Notes: a model not told the origin generated them from the sequence alone. Shown: positions 8,112 to 15,732, counted from the first letter of the stretch. The stretch is DNA of 24,551 bases from Planctomycetales bacterium (GCA_007119795.1 SKOZ01000087.1:1-24551), one strand, 5' to 3'. Program-made: numbers and translations.

Positions 8112-9320
8112 ATGGACAGCATCAGGACAGAGAAGTCCCATGTGCCGTGGATCGCCGGGCGTTCCACTCGCGTCTTCGCGATGGTCTTGGCCCTGGGGGC
8201 GGCGCTCGCCACTCCTGAGGAGCGGGCGTGCTCGGCCGGCACCTGGAGCGGCCACAGCCAGCCAGATTTCCGACAGCCGTATCCTCCGCCGCCGGGCAGC
8301 GCTTCCCCGTCCGCGGAGGCGGCAGCCATCCCCTCGTCGCCGGACCTGGATCCGCTGCAGGTCGATGACCGTACCTGGGGCCTTCCCGGCCATGCCTCGC
8401 CGGACCTTGCCGGTCCCGGCCTTCCGCCTTCCAGTCCCTTCAGCCCCTACCCGGCAACAGGCGAGCCGGCGCTCCCCGGGGCGGCGCATGCGGCAGGAAC
8501 GCCGCGGGCGGGGCGATCCGTCTACGTCGATCTCGCCCCCTCCCTTTACGACGAGGGCCCCTGGTTCTGGCAAGTCCTGCCCGACGGCCTGATCTACCAG
8601 TCGTACATGGCCGGTGCCAAGGAGTCGCGGATGTCGGCCGTCTGGGCCCACGAGGCCCAAGAGGGCTGGATCTGGGACGTGGCCCTCGGCGGCAGGATGC
8701 CCATTTTCCGCTATGGGACCGGCGGTCCCACGCGAATCCAGGGCTGGCAGGTCGACGTCGAAGGGGCGGCGTTTCCCCGCCTGGACCTCGAAGAGGAGTG
8801 GGACCTTCTGGCCACCGACTTCCGCTTCGGCATCCCGGTCACCTATGGCCGCGGGCGCTACCAGATGAAGATTGCCTATTACCACCTGAGCTCTCATCTC
8901 GGCGACGAGCTGATGCTCAAGCAGCCGCACATCCCCCGCATCAACTTCACCCGCGACGCCTTCGTCTGGGGCCATTCCTTTTTCGTCACCGAGAGCATCC
9001 GTCTCTACGCCGAAGCCGCCTGGGCCTTCTACATCGATGGCGGCGCCAAGCCTTGGGAGTTCCAGTTCGGCGTCGACTACAGCCCGCCCGACCCGACGAT
9101 CGGCATCCGCCCCGTCCCCTTTTTCGCCGTCAACGGGCATCTCCGCGAGGAGGTCGACTTCGGCGGCAACCTCGTCGTCCAGGCCGGCTGGCAGTGGCGC
9201 GGCCCCACCGCCCACCGCTTCCGCATGGGCTTCCACTACTACGTGGGCCAGAACGAACAGTACCAGTTCTTCGACCAGTACGAGAGCAAGGTGGGCATGG
9301 GCCTCTGGTACGACTTCTAG
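8112..9320 (+). CDS. Exported DUF1207-family protein
   Basis: 402 residues. The N-terminus carries charged residues, a hydrophobic core (VFAMVLALGAALA) and a likely cleavage region near residue 40, followed by a Pro/Ser-rich linker of about 90 residues. From about residue 135 the sequence is DUF1207-like: LIYQSYMAGAKESRMSA, IWDVALGGRMPIFRYG, GWQVDVEGAAFPRLD, YQMKIAYYHLSSHLGDE, and at the C-terminus FHYYVGQNEQYQFFDQYE and GMGLWYDF. Alternating aromatic strands and a final aromatic residue suggest an outer-membrane beta-barrel; that structure is my inference. Function is unknown. The gene converges on the metallophosphoesterase with 32 bases between stops. Confidence 0.88.
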   Translation: MDSIRTEKSHVPWIAGRSTRVFAMVLALGAALATPEERACSAGTWSGHSQPDFRQPYPPPPGSASPSAEAAAIPSSPDLDPLQVDDRTWGLPGHASPDLAGPGLPPSSPFSPYPATGEPALPGAAHAAGTPRAGRSVYVDLAPSLYDEGPWFWQVLPDGLIYQSYMAGAKESRMSAVWAHEAQEGWIWDVALGGRMPIFRYGTGGPTRIQGWQVDVEGAAFPRLDLEEEWDLLATDFRFGIPVTYGRGRYQMKIAYYHLSSHLGDELMLKQPHIPRINFTRDAFVWGHSFFVTESIRLYAEAAWAFYIDGGAKPWEFQFGVDYSPPDPTIGIRPVPFFAVNGHLREEVDFGGNLVVQAGWQWRGPTAHRFRMGFHYYVGQNEQYQFFDQYESKVGMGLWYDF

Positions 9321-9326
9321 GATGCC

Positions 9327-9348
9327 GCGGCCGGCAGGCGCCGGCGGC
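9327..9348. terminator. GC-rich hairpin between convergent genes
   Basis: GCCGGC (9330-9335), loop AGGC, then GCCGGC (9340-9345) forms a perfect 6-bp stem, with a partial extension by CG at 9327-9328 and 9347-9348. It sits in the 32-base gap between the convergent DUF1207 and metallophosphoesterase genes, where a bidirectional terminator would be expected. No T-run follows on either strand, so intrinsic termination is not demonstrated. Confidence 0.3.
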
Positions 9349-9352
9349 CGGC

Positions 9353-10513
9353 TCACTCGGCGCCCGCGCCCGAGAGCGCGGGGGTTCCGCCCCGGTCTCC
9401 TTCGGCGGACGGATCACCCGTGAAGGTAAAGACCCGCCCGCGTTTCTCGACCACGGCCCCGTTTTCCAGCACCAGGACCACCTTCCCCAGGTATCTCGGC
9501 CGTGCGGGGTCGACGGGGTTGGGGCGGTCGGCCGCCGTCCCTCCGGCCTGTGCGACGAGCACGCCGCCAACCACCTCCGCCTCTTCGAGGAGGGTGTGGG
9601 AGTGCCCTCCAATGATGACGTCGAAGCGGTCCACCGCCTCGGCCAGCCGGCGGTCGGTGCGGTAGCCGATGTGCGTGAGGGCCACAAAGACGTCGTGCTC
9701 GTCGGCAAGGGGGAGGAACTCGCGGGCCGCCTCGATCGCGTCCCGCATGGCGACGCCCTCCTTGGGGTTCGCCACCGAAAGGCCCAGCACGGCTACGGTC
9801 AGGTCGTTGTCCGTAGTGAGGACGGTATAGGGTTGGGGCTGCGGGAGGCGGTCGGTGGAGACGGTGACGTTGGCCGAGAGGAGGGGAAAGCGGGCTTGGG
9901 CAAGAGCCTCCCGCGTGAGGTCGTCGATGTAGTCGAGTTCGTGGTTGCCGAGCGTCATGGCGTCGTAGCCGAAGGCGTTCATCTCCGCGATGATCCCGCG
10001 GCTCTGCCGGGCGTAGAACTCGGGGCTGGGCTCGTTCCACAGATTCGCATGGCGGATGAAGACGTCGCCCGCGCTCAGCAGAAAGACGTGGCGGTACCGG
10101 CTGCGGATCGCGTCGATCTTGGCGGCAACGGCCTCGCGGTGGTTGAAGTTGAAGTGGTGGTCGTTGTCGTGCAGGAGGACCACGGTGGCCCGGACGGGAT
10201 AGACGAGCGCCAGGGGAGCCGCGGACGTCTCCACGCGCACACGCCCGGCACCTTGCGGCCCCGCCAATTCGATGAGCTTTGCCGCTGTACGGTCGGCGGC
10301 CAGTGCGAACCGCCCCTCTCCGTCGCTCGTCGCCGAGGCAATGCGGGGACGGGCCGCCTCCGCGGCCTCGCGAGGTCCCAAGAGACGGACCTCGATCCCG
10401 GCCAAGGCCCGGCCGCCGCGGTCGGATACCGTCCCGCGGATCGTCTCTCCCCCTGCCACGCCGAGGAGGGTGGCGAATGCCGCCAAGGGCGCCCCCAGCA
10501 TCCGCCACGACAC
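9353..10513 (-). CDS. Exported 5'-nucleotidase-like metallophosphoesterase with N-terminal carboxypeptidase-regulatory-like domain
   Basis: 386 residues. The preferred start is the GTG at 10513, which follows a G-run and opens into a signal peptide (MLGAPLAAFATLLGVAGG, residues 5-22); an ATG at 10567 would add 18 less typical residues. Residues 24-100 look like a carboxypeptidase-regulatory/Cna-B sandwich (GTVSDRGGRALAGIEVRLLGP, then GRFALAADR). Residues 108-370 are the metallophosphoesterase core: NDHH (117-120), LLSAGD (145-150), GNHELDY (189-195), ALTHIGY and GGHSHT. These are the dimetal ligands of the UshA/CpdB family, which hydrolyses extracytoplasmic nucleotides. The usual C-terminal 5'-nucleotidase substrate domain is absent, so the substrate is open. 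It is the last gene of a minus-strand cluster. Confidence 0.86.
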   Translation of the reverse strand: MSWRMLGAPLAAFATLLGVAGGETIRGTVSDRGGRALAGIEVRLLGPREAAEAARPRIASATSDGEGRFALAADRTAAKLIELAGPQGAGRVRVETSAAPLALVYPVRATVVLLHDNDHHFNFNHREAVAAKIDAIRSRYRHVFLLSAGDVFIRHANLWNEPSPEFYARQSRGIIAEMNAFGYDAMTLGNHELDYIDDLTREALAQARFPLLSANVTVSTDRLPQPQPYTVLTTDNDLTVAVLGLSVANPKEGVAMRDAIEAAREFLPLADEHDVFVALTHIGYRTDRRLAEAVDRFDVIIGGHSHTLLEEAEVVGGVLVAQAGGTAADRPNPVDPARPRYLGKVVLVLENGAVVEKRGRVFTFTGDPSAEGDRGGTPALSGAGAE

Positions 10514-10630
10514 CGCACCACCCCCCCAAAAAACCGCTTCCCTGACATTGTCCTGTACCTCCGGCATTCTTCTCGAACGTGGTGTTCCCGGCGGTGCGGA
10601 GGATCGATTCGTGCTCCCGGCACGACCAAC

Positions 10631-10933
10631 TCACGGCAAACCCAGGGGGTTTTCGATCCACTGCCGGTAGCAGGGGCCGCAGAGGCGGAAATCGATCTCT
10701 CGGTAAACCTGGTTCATGGCCTCCTCGGCGGAGAGGTCTCGCATCGCCGCGATCAGCCGCGTGATTTCGGCGGCGGTATCGCGATCCAGATCCTCCTCGG
10801 TGAACGCCGGCGGCGTGGGATCGGCCACGGCTTCGATCCGCACCACGTAGAAATCGCCCGATCCGGGCAGCAGTTCGGCGGCGCAGCGCCGGCAGACGAG
10901 CCGGCGGGGCGCCTTGCGATTCGGGGCGTTCAT
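10631..10933 (-). CDS. Small zinc-ribbon-like protein, four cysteines
   Basis: 100 residues. Two CxxC pairs frame the protein: Cys14/Cys17 (LVCRRCAAE) and Cys85/Cys88 (LCGPCYRQWIENP), an arrangement expected to bind one zinc ion. Between them lies a strand (GDFYVVRIEAVADP) and an acidic helical segment (FTEEDLDRDTAAEI, then LIAAMRDLSAEEAMNQVY). No signal peptide, so cytoplasmic. A Shine-Dalgarno GGAGGG lies 6-8 bases before the ATG. It follows the 41-codon ORF by 27 bases and precedes the metallophosphoesterase on the same strand. I do not recognise a named family; a regulatory or adaptor role is only a guess. Confidence 0.8.
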   Translation of the reverse strand: MNAPNRKAPRRLVCRRCAAELLPGSGDFYVVRIEAVADPTPPAFTEEDLDRDTAAEITRLIAAMRDLSAEEAMNQVYREIDFRLCGPCYRQWIENPLGLP

Positions 10934-10960
10934 GGGCGGCCCTCCGGCGGCCTGAAATCG

Positions 10961-11086
10961 TCAGTCCCCCGCCGGCTCGATGCGCTGGTCGCTCTCCGCC
11001 GCAGCCGCGCCGCGGACTCCGCCCATGAGCCCCAGAGCCGGCACCCGCGCTGCAGTGCGATGAATACGGTCGCTTTCGAGCTTCAT
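10961..11086 (-). CDS. 41-codon ORF with strong Shine-Dalgarno, function unknown
   Basis: The ATG at 11086 is preceded by GGAGGAGAGGATC, one of the best ribosome sites in the window. The frame runs 41 codons (MKLESDRIHRTAARVPALGL, then GGVRGAAAAESDQR) to TGA at 10963. The peptide is charged at both ends with an Ala/Gly-rich middle. It has no cysteines, no clear transmembrane segment and no signal peptide. It lies between the RbsD/FucU-like gene (89 bases upstream) and the zinc-ribbon gene (27 bases downstream) on the same strand, so it could be a small protein or a leader peptide coupling downstream translation. Composition is not decisive in such GC-rich DNA. Confidence 0.5.
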   Translation of the reverse strand: MKLESDRIHRTAARVPALGLMGGVRGAAAAESDQRIEPAGD

Positions 11087-11175
11087 GATCCTCTCCTCCG
11101 CGGTGTGTCATTCGTGGTCCTTGCGGCCCGACCGGCGGCGCCGTCCGCGTCGGCGCATCGTCGCCGCGCCCCGCC

Positions 11176-11754
11176 CTACGGCGCCGCTCCCATAGCCGCC
11201 CGCAGCCGCGCCTCGGCTTGTCCGCTCCAGTAGCCGCAATCGAGTTCGAGAAAGACCGAGGTGTAGGGGATCGTCAGGTCGGTCTTGACGATGAGGACGC
11301 GGAACGCCTCACCGGCCTCGTCGAGGGCGGCAATGATCTCCTCGTGCGGCCGGATCTCGATGGGCCGATCGCCGAGGATTGCGTCCAGCCGGGTGCGGTA
11401 TGCAGAGACACCCGGGGCATCATCCTCGGGCACCTGCTCCAGCTCCGCATCGAGGTAGACCACCGGCCGCACGTGGGCGGCGGCGTCCAAGGCCTCGAGA
11501 ACCGCCTCAACCAACGCGAGCTGATCGCTCCGCGCCATCAGCGTCTCGATGCCGGCGCGGCTCTGCCAGGGATAGGCCGAGTCGGCAACGACGATCCAGT
11601 TGCGATGTCCCATCAGGGGCAACTGTTCGAGAACGGCCGACAGGGCGGGGTCGTCCGCCGCCGCAAGCGGCTCGCCGCCCGCGGCGTCCGCGCCGCCCGG
11701 AGCCAGCGCCGCGGACAGGAACACCGCAATCGACCACGGCGCCACGCCTCTCAT
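11176..11754 (-). CDS. Exported RbsD/FucU-fold (ribose pyranase/fucose mutarotase-like) protein
   Basis: 192 residues. The start is set by AAAGGAG exactly 6 bases before the ATG at 11754. A signal peptide follows (MRGVAPWSIAVFLSAALA, ending GGADAA near residue 25). The mature part resembles RbsD/FucU: LSAVLEQLPLMGHRNWIVVADSAYP (39-62) matches the family N-terminal block with the catalytic-type His (His50) and following Asp58. The C-terminal VLIVKTDLTIPYTSVFLELDCGYW (153-176) matches the block ending in TPYANVIL. Cytoplasmic family members interconvert sugar anomers or pyranose/furanose forms; an exported version is unusual. A nucleotidase-like exported enzyme lies in the same cluster. The family call is by motif layout and moderately sure; activity is inferred. 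Confidence 0.72.
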   Translation of the reverse strand: MRGVAPWSIAVFLSAALAPGGADAAGGEPLAAADDPALSAVLEQLPLMGHRNWIVVADSAYPWQSRAGIETLMARSDQLALVEAVLEALDAAAHVRPVVYLDAELEQVPEDDAPGVSAYRTRLDAILGDRPIEIRPHEEIIAALDEAGEAFRVLIVKTDLTIPYTSVFLELDCGYWSGQAEARLRAAMGAAP

Positions 11755-11819
11755 GGAATGCTCCTTTCGTAGCATAGCCGGACTGGTCGGTCCGAAAAAC
11801 GGGCTTACAATGCTCCCCC

Positions 11820-11835
11820 CTCCGGACGTCCGGAG
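11820..11835. promoter_or_regulatory. Perfect 16-bp palindrome in the leader of the RbsD/FucU-like gene
   Basis: CTCCGGACGTCCGGAG is perfectly self-complementary and lies 66-81 bases upstream of the ATG at 11754. A -10-like TATACT (minus strand, 11874-11869) lies 34 bases further upstream, so the palindrome would fall in the 5' leader. It could be an operator for a dimeric regulator or part of a terminator for the gene ending at 12029. The symmetry is directly visible; the role is inferred. Confidence 0.35.
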
Positions 11836-11868
11836 CGACCTCGCTCGCCCCTTCCGCCCGTGGAATGA

Positions 11869-11897
11869 AGTATAATCGCCCCGGCGCCGCCAGGCGA
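11869..11897 (-). promoter_or_regulatory. Weak candidate promoter for the RbsD/FucU-like gene cluster
   Basis: Minus strand TATACT (11874-11869, five of six to the -10) with a poor -35 (TCGCCT, three of six) at 17-base spacing. The same site reads TATAAT on the plus strand, but there it faces no suitable gene start. It is one of very few AT-rich spots in this gap. Low confidence because the -35 is weak. Confidence 0.25.
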
Positions 11898-12028
11898 CAG
11901 ACTTCGCTGGGGGGGCGTTCGCGGGATACGAGAACGGCGGCGCCCACAGCATGCCGCGAAGAGGATGCGGGCAAGACCCACCGCCACCTTCTTCGTGGCC
12001 AAGGGGGGGTGAAGGAGAGAGGGGCGGC

Positions 12029-13549
12029 TCAGTTCACCGGCCGGACGTCATGGATGCGGGCTTGCCGCCGCGGCGGGTTGAGGGAGATCGCCTCGGTTGT
12101 CTCTGCCGCACCCACGTTACCGGCCGCATCGCGGACCTCCACGCGGAAATGCGCCTGGGACGGGGCCCGCGGATCGATCGGCCAGACGAACCGGCCGCTG
12201 TCGTCGATGCCCGACGCCAGCGTGAACCACGGCGCCTCCCGCGTGGCGCGGCAGAGGATCGTCACGGGCCGCTCGGCGAGCCGAAGCCCCTCGGTCTCCC
12301 AGCGGATGACGAGCTTGCCCGCCCCTTCCTGCTCAGCCACCGAGACCAGCGAGACGCGGGGCGGTACGGTGTCGACGCCGATCCAGACTTCGGGAAGATC
12401 GCCCGACTGCGGTGGGGGATCGTCGCCGGGCCCGCCTTCGCGGACGAGGACGCGAAAGCCGAAGAGACCGTCTGCGGCCACTTCGGCAAGCAGCGGGCTC
12501 TCGAAGGTGCGGTCGGCCGCAACGCGGTTCCAACTCTGCCCGCCGTCTCCGGTTCCCCAGAGCTCGATCCATGCCCCCGGCGCGCTGCGCGCCGGGTCGA
12601 TCGCGTACTCGAGTGCAAAGCGCCGCGAGTTGACCATCTTGGGCCGCACGCCTGGCGGCAACCAGGCCGGCTCTCCGGGATCGCCATCAATCTCCCCGCC
12701 GCTTCTCTTCGAGTATCCTCCGCCGCCTCGGTGGTCGCTTTCGACGGAGACGGAGACGGGGCGCAAGGGAGCTCCGGCGGAGACGGCGCCGGGCTCGGCA
12801 ATCGCCGCCTCGGCTGGCGAGGGCGGGTCGTTCCGCGGAGCTCCGGAACGGCCGGTCGGTGGCGACGCCCCCGCTGTCTGGTGGTCGGGCTGCGAGGGGG
12901 CGAGCTGGGCGTGGGTCACTGCCGGATTGCCCGCTAAGTCCGTCACCTGGGCGCGAATCTCGATCCGCCTGGCATCCGTTTGCGGCCACCAGGTGACCCG
13001 GCCCTCTTGGACCGTCTCGGCAATGGTCTGCTCGCGGTGGTTGATGGCCACGGAATGCCAAGGCTCGCCGGGGCCGGCTCGATACTGGATGGTCAGCGAG
13101 TCCGGCTTGGGGTTCAGCTCCACGACTTCCCAGCGCACCACGATTTCGCCGGCCGCGCCGCGGTGGGCCTCCAGGTGCAGCCGGGGGGGCGTTGTGTCGA
13201 CCACGACGCGGAGCTCGGGTTGGTCCCCACCGCGAGGAAACAACTCCCCGGCACGGTTCAACGTGCGGACGAGAAACCAGTATTGCCCGTCGCCGTGGCC
13301 GCGGAAGAGGAACCGCTGCTCACTCGGCTCGACCGCTTCGTAGAGTTGCCAGGTGGCCCCGAAGTCCGTGGATACGTAAAGACGAACCTCGACGGGTTCC
13401 TGGGCGGGATCCCGGGCACGTGCCACGTGGAAGGGGATCGCGAACGTTGACTGTCGGGTGGCGACCAGTTCGGCGGTGGCGTGGGCGGCGGCGGACCATA
13501 CCGCCATCCCGCCCGCAAGGATCCACCCGATCCGCCATGCCCACCGCAT
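12029..13549 (-). CDS. Exported protein with two duplicated Ig-like/sialidase-like modules
   Basis: 506 residues. The start MRWAWRIGW (13549) has GGAG 7 bases upstream; an ATG 12 codons earlier only adds a basic tail. A signal peptide spans about 1-25 (WILAGGMAVWSAAAHA). Two similar modules follow. The first (about 35-215) has RLYVSTDFGATWQLYE, VDTTPPRLHLE and VTDLAGNPA. The second (about 305-490) has IELWGTGDGGQSWNRV, VDTVPPRVSLV and VRDAAGNVG. The linker is Pro/Ser/Gly-rich. The S/T-x-D-x-G-x-(T/S)-W element resembles BNR/Asp-box turns, and VDT-PP plus DxAGN are typical bacterial Ig-like features. No catalytic residues are recognisable; extracytoplasmic binding or structural work is most likely. 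A 270-base gap separates it from the divergent PEGA lipoprotein. Confidence 0.84.
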   Translation of the reverse strand: MRWAWRIGWILAGGMAVWSAAAHATAELVATRQSTFAIPFHVARARDPAQEPVEVRLYVSTDFGATWQLYEAVEPSEQRFLFRGHGDGQYWFLVRTLNRAGELFPRGGDQPELRVVVDTTPPRLHLEAHRGAAGEIVVRWEVVELNPKPDSLTIQYRAGPGEPWHSVAINHREQTIAETVQEGRVTWWPQTDARRIEIRAQVTDLAGNPAVTHAQLAPSQPDHQTAGASPPTGRSGAPRNDPPSPAEAAIAEPGAVSAGAPLRPVSVSVESDHRGGGGYSKRSGGEIDGDPGEPAWLPPGVRPKMVNSRRFALEYAIDPARSAPGAWIELWGTGDGGQSWNRVAADRTFESPLLAEVAADGLFGFRVLVREGGPGDDPPPQSGDLPEVWIGVDTVPPRVSLVSVAEQEGAGKLVIRWETEGLRLAERPVTILCRATREAPWFTLASGIDDSGRFVWPIDPRAPSQAHFRVEVRDAAGNVGAAETTEAISLNPPRRQARIHDVRPVN

Positions 13550-13731
13550 TGCCCGACTCCTCGTCCGGCGACACACATACGACACACCTACCTAGTCCCC
13601 CGCTTCCCCTATCGGTTGCAGTGTTCGTGCCACTTGAGCAGGAGCGGCGAAGCGGCGCGATGCGGTATTTTCGGTAGTCTGGGGAAACGCTTGGTGGCCT
13701 TGCTGCTTTGCTACACCGAGCACAATCGCTC

Positions 13732-13760
13732 TGGTCGACGGCGCGATACCCGGCTATACT
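13732..13760 (+). promoter_or_regulatory. Candidate promoter for the PEGA lipoprotein
   Basis: TATACT (13755-13760, five of six to the -10) with a weak TGGTCG (three of six) 17 bases upstream. It lies 58 bases before the ATG at 13819, in the gap between divergent genes. The -10 is convincing in this GC-rich context, the -35 is not. Confidence 0.35.
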
Positions 13761-13818
13761 CCGCCGCCGCGATGGCCGCTCGGGCGGCCGGCATGTTTTC
13801 ACCTACCCACGGCCGCTA

Positions 13819-14646
13819 ATGTCGCGTAATCCCCCCGAACGAAAGCCGATGGTCCGTCGGCGCCGCCCTCGAGGCAGCGCCGCCCACCCGGCCCCTGCAC
13901 GGGCGGTATGTTGGGGGGTGGTGCTGGCCCTCAGCGCGGTGCTCGTCGCGAGCGGGTGCGTGCAAAGGCGGATGACCATCCGCAGCAACCCGCCCGGGGC
14001 CTTGGTCTACGTCGACAACTACGAGATCGGCACCACGCCGGTCTCGACGAATTTCACCTACTACGGGACCCGCAAGATCCAGCTCGTCAGGGACGGCTAC
14101 GAGACGCTTACCGAACATCGTACGATCCCGCCCCCCTGGTACCAGATTCCCCCCCTCGACTTCTTCACGGAGAATCTCATCCCCGGGACGCTCCGCGACC
14201 GCCGCACGCTGAACTACCAACTCGTGCCGAAGGCCGTGGTTCCCACCGAGCAGCTCCTCGGCCGCGGCGAAGAGCTCCGCAGCCAGACGCTGGCGACGGT
14301 TTCGGCGGTGGGAGCGCCCCCAGAGGGTATACCCATGGCCCCTTATCCCGGCGTTCCGCAGATGCCGGCACCCGCGTTGGACCAGCCCCTGGCGCCGCCT
14401 GACCAGGAGAACCTGGCTCCACCCTTGCAGCCGGTCCCGCCGGCCACGCCCACACCCCCGGCTCCCGAAACGCCTCCCTGGCGACAACCACCACCGGCGC
14501 AGCCGTCGTGGCAGCCGCCCGCGGGTTCCCCACCGCGTACAGCTCCCCCCGCCCCATCTGCCAGGGGTGATTCCGGAGCCGACCCGGCATCCCCCTCCTG
14601 GTGGCCGAGTCCCGACGGCCGCGCGCCGATGACGCCGATCCCGTGA
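13819..14646 (+). CDS. PEGA-domain lipoprotein with Pro-rich tail
   Basis: 275 residues. Residues 1-30 are strongly basic (MVRRRRPRGS), followed by a hydrophobic stretch (VVLALSAVLVASGC) ending in a lipobox with Cys47 as probable lipidation site. Residues 52-98 are a clear PEGA domain: MTIRSNPPGALVYVDNYEIG, then TTPVSTNFTYYG and IQLVRDGYETL. Such domains are common in surface-layer-associated lipoproteins. An aromatic segment follows (PPPWYQIPPLDFFTENLIP), and the last 100 residues are Pro/Ala/Gln-rich and probably unstructured. The start could also be Met11 (13849); neither has a good Shine-Dalgarno. It converges on the isocitrate dehydrogenase gene with only 15 bases between stops. Confidence 0.86.
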   Translation: MSRNPPERKPMVRRRRPRGSAAHPAPARAVCWGVVLALSAVLVASGCVQRRMTIRSNPPGALVYVDNYEIGTTPVSTNFTYYGTRKIQLVRDGYETLTEHRTIPPPWYQIPPLDFFTENLIPGTLRDRRTLNYQLVPKAVVPTEQLLGRGEELRSQTLATVSAVGAPPEGIPMAPYPGVPQMPAPALDQPLAPPDQENLAPPLQPVPPATPTPPAPETPPWRQPPPAQPSWQPPAGSPPRTAPPAPSARGDSGADPASPSWWPSPDGRAPMTPIP

Positions 14647-14661
14647 AGGACGGATCGGCGG

Positions 14662-15687
14662 TCACTCCATACGGGTGATCGTTGCCTCGGCAAAGGCATC
14701 GGTTCCCAGGGCCCCCCCCAGGTCGCGAGTTTTGCAGCCGTCGGCCAGGGCGCGATTGTACGCCGCCTTGATCCGCTCGGCAGCGGCGCGACAGCGCATG
14801 TCGCGGCGGGTGTCGGCAAGGTGATTGAGCATCATCACCGCCGACATGATCAGCGCCAGGGGATTCGCCACGCCGCGACCGGCGATGTCGGGGGCGGAAC
14901 CGTGGACCGCCTCGAAGACGGCCAGCCCGTCGACGATGTTGGCTCCCGGTACCACCCCCAGACCGCCGACCAAGCCCGCACAGAGGTCGCTGACGACGTC
15001 GCCGTAGAGGTTTTCCAAGAGGAGCACGTCGAAGTGCCCGGGCTCCTGGACGAGTTTCATGCACCCCGCGTCGATGATCGTCTCCTGGTAGGCGACCTGG
15101 GGGAATTCCGCCTCGTGGACGGCGCGGGCGCAGCGGAGGAAGAGGCCGTCGGTCATCTTCATGATGTTCGCCTTGTGGAAGACGGTCACCTTGCGGCGGT
15201 CGCGCTGCAGGGCGTAGTTGAAGGACCAGCGGGCGATCCGCGTGCAGGCCAGCTCCGTGGCCACTTTCATGCTCATGACCACGCCGTCGGTCACCTGGTT
15301 CTCCACGCCGCTGTAGAGCCCCTCGGTGTTCTCGCGGATGATCACCAGGTCGACGTCGGCGAAGCGGGTGGGGACGCCGTCGAGGCTCCGCACGGGGCGG
15401 ACGGCGGCATAGAGGTTGAGGGATTTGCGGAGCTGGACGTTCACGGAGCTGAAGCCTTCGCCCACCGGCGTCGTACAGGGCCCCTTCAAGGCCACACCGT
15501 GGCGGCGGACGGCTTCGACCGTGCCGGCCGGGAGCACGTCCTCGCCCGCCTCCACGGCGGCGATGCCCGCCGCGTGCTCCATCCATGCCACCGGGGCCCC
15601 CGCGGCCGCCAGCACGCGCCGCGTGGCCGCCGTCACCTCGGGCCCGATCCCGTCGCCCGCGATCAGCACCGCCGCGTGTTCGTTCAT
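14662..15687 (-). CDS. NAD-type isocitrate dehydrogenase (isocitrate/isopropylmalate dehydrogenase family)
   Basis: 341 residues, a usual length for short NAD-type enzymes. The start MNEHAAVLIAGDGIGPEV has GAGG 7 bases upstream. Family landmarks: LIAGDGIGPEV, the substrate loop SSVNVQLRKSLNLYAAVRPV, IIRENTEGLYSGVEN, KANIMKMTDGLF, then DAGCMKLVQEPGHFDVLLLENLYGDVVSDL with metal-binding Asp residues, and HGSAPDIAGRGVANPLA. The ENTEG and S-x-N-x-x-LR elements point to isocitrate rather than isopropylmalate. The Asp after HGSAP is consistent with NAD rather than NADP. It would make 2-oxoglutarate and NADH in the TCA cycle. It lies 45 bases behind the large hydrolase-fold gene on the same strand; no functional link is evident. 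Confidence 0.92.
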   Translation of the reverse strand: MNEHAAVLIAGDGIGPEVTAATRRVLAAAGAPVAWMEHAAGIAAVEAGEDVLPAGTVEAVRRHGVALKGPCTTPVGEGFSSVNVQLRKSLNLYAAVRPVRSLDGVPTRFADVDLVIIRENTEGLYSGVENQVTDGVVMSMKVATELACTRIARWSFNYALQRDRRKVTVFHKANIMKMTDGLFLRCARAVHEAEFPQVAYQETIIDAGCMKLVQEPGHFDVLLLENLYGDVVSDLCAGLVGGLGVVPGANIVDGLAVFEAVHGSAPDIAGRGVANPLALIMSAVMMLNHLADTRRDMRCRAAAERIKAAYNRALADGCKTRDLGGALGTDAFAEATITRME

Positions 15688-15732
15688 CCTCGTTCCTCGA
15701 TCCGACAAAGGGGCCGTCTCGGGTGCCTCCTG

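Noticed and set aside
8798..11233. A plus-strand open frame of about 810 codons
   Set aside because: It overlaps the DUF1207 gene out of frame and runs antisense to the metallophosphoesterase cluster; composition is not protein-like.
11871..11876. Plus-strand TATAAT as a promoter
   Set aside because: No -35 at 16-18 bases upstream and no plus-strand gene follows; the minus-strand reading is kept as a weak candidate instead.
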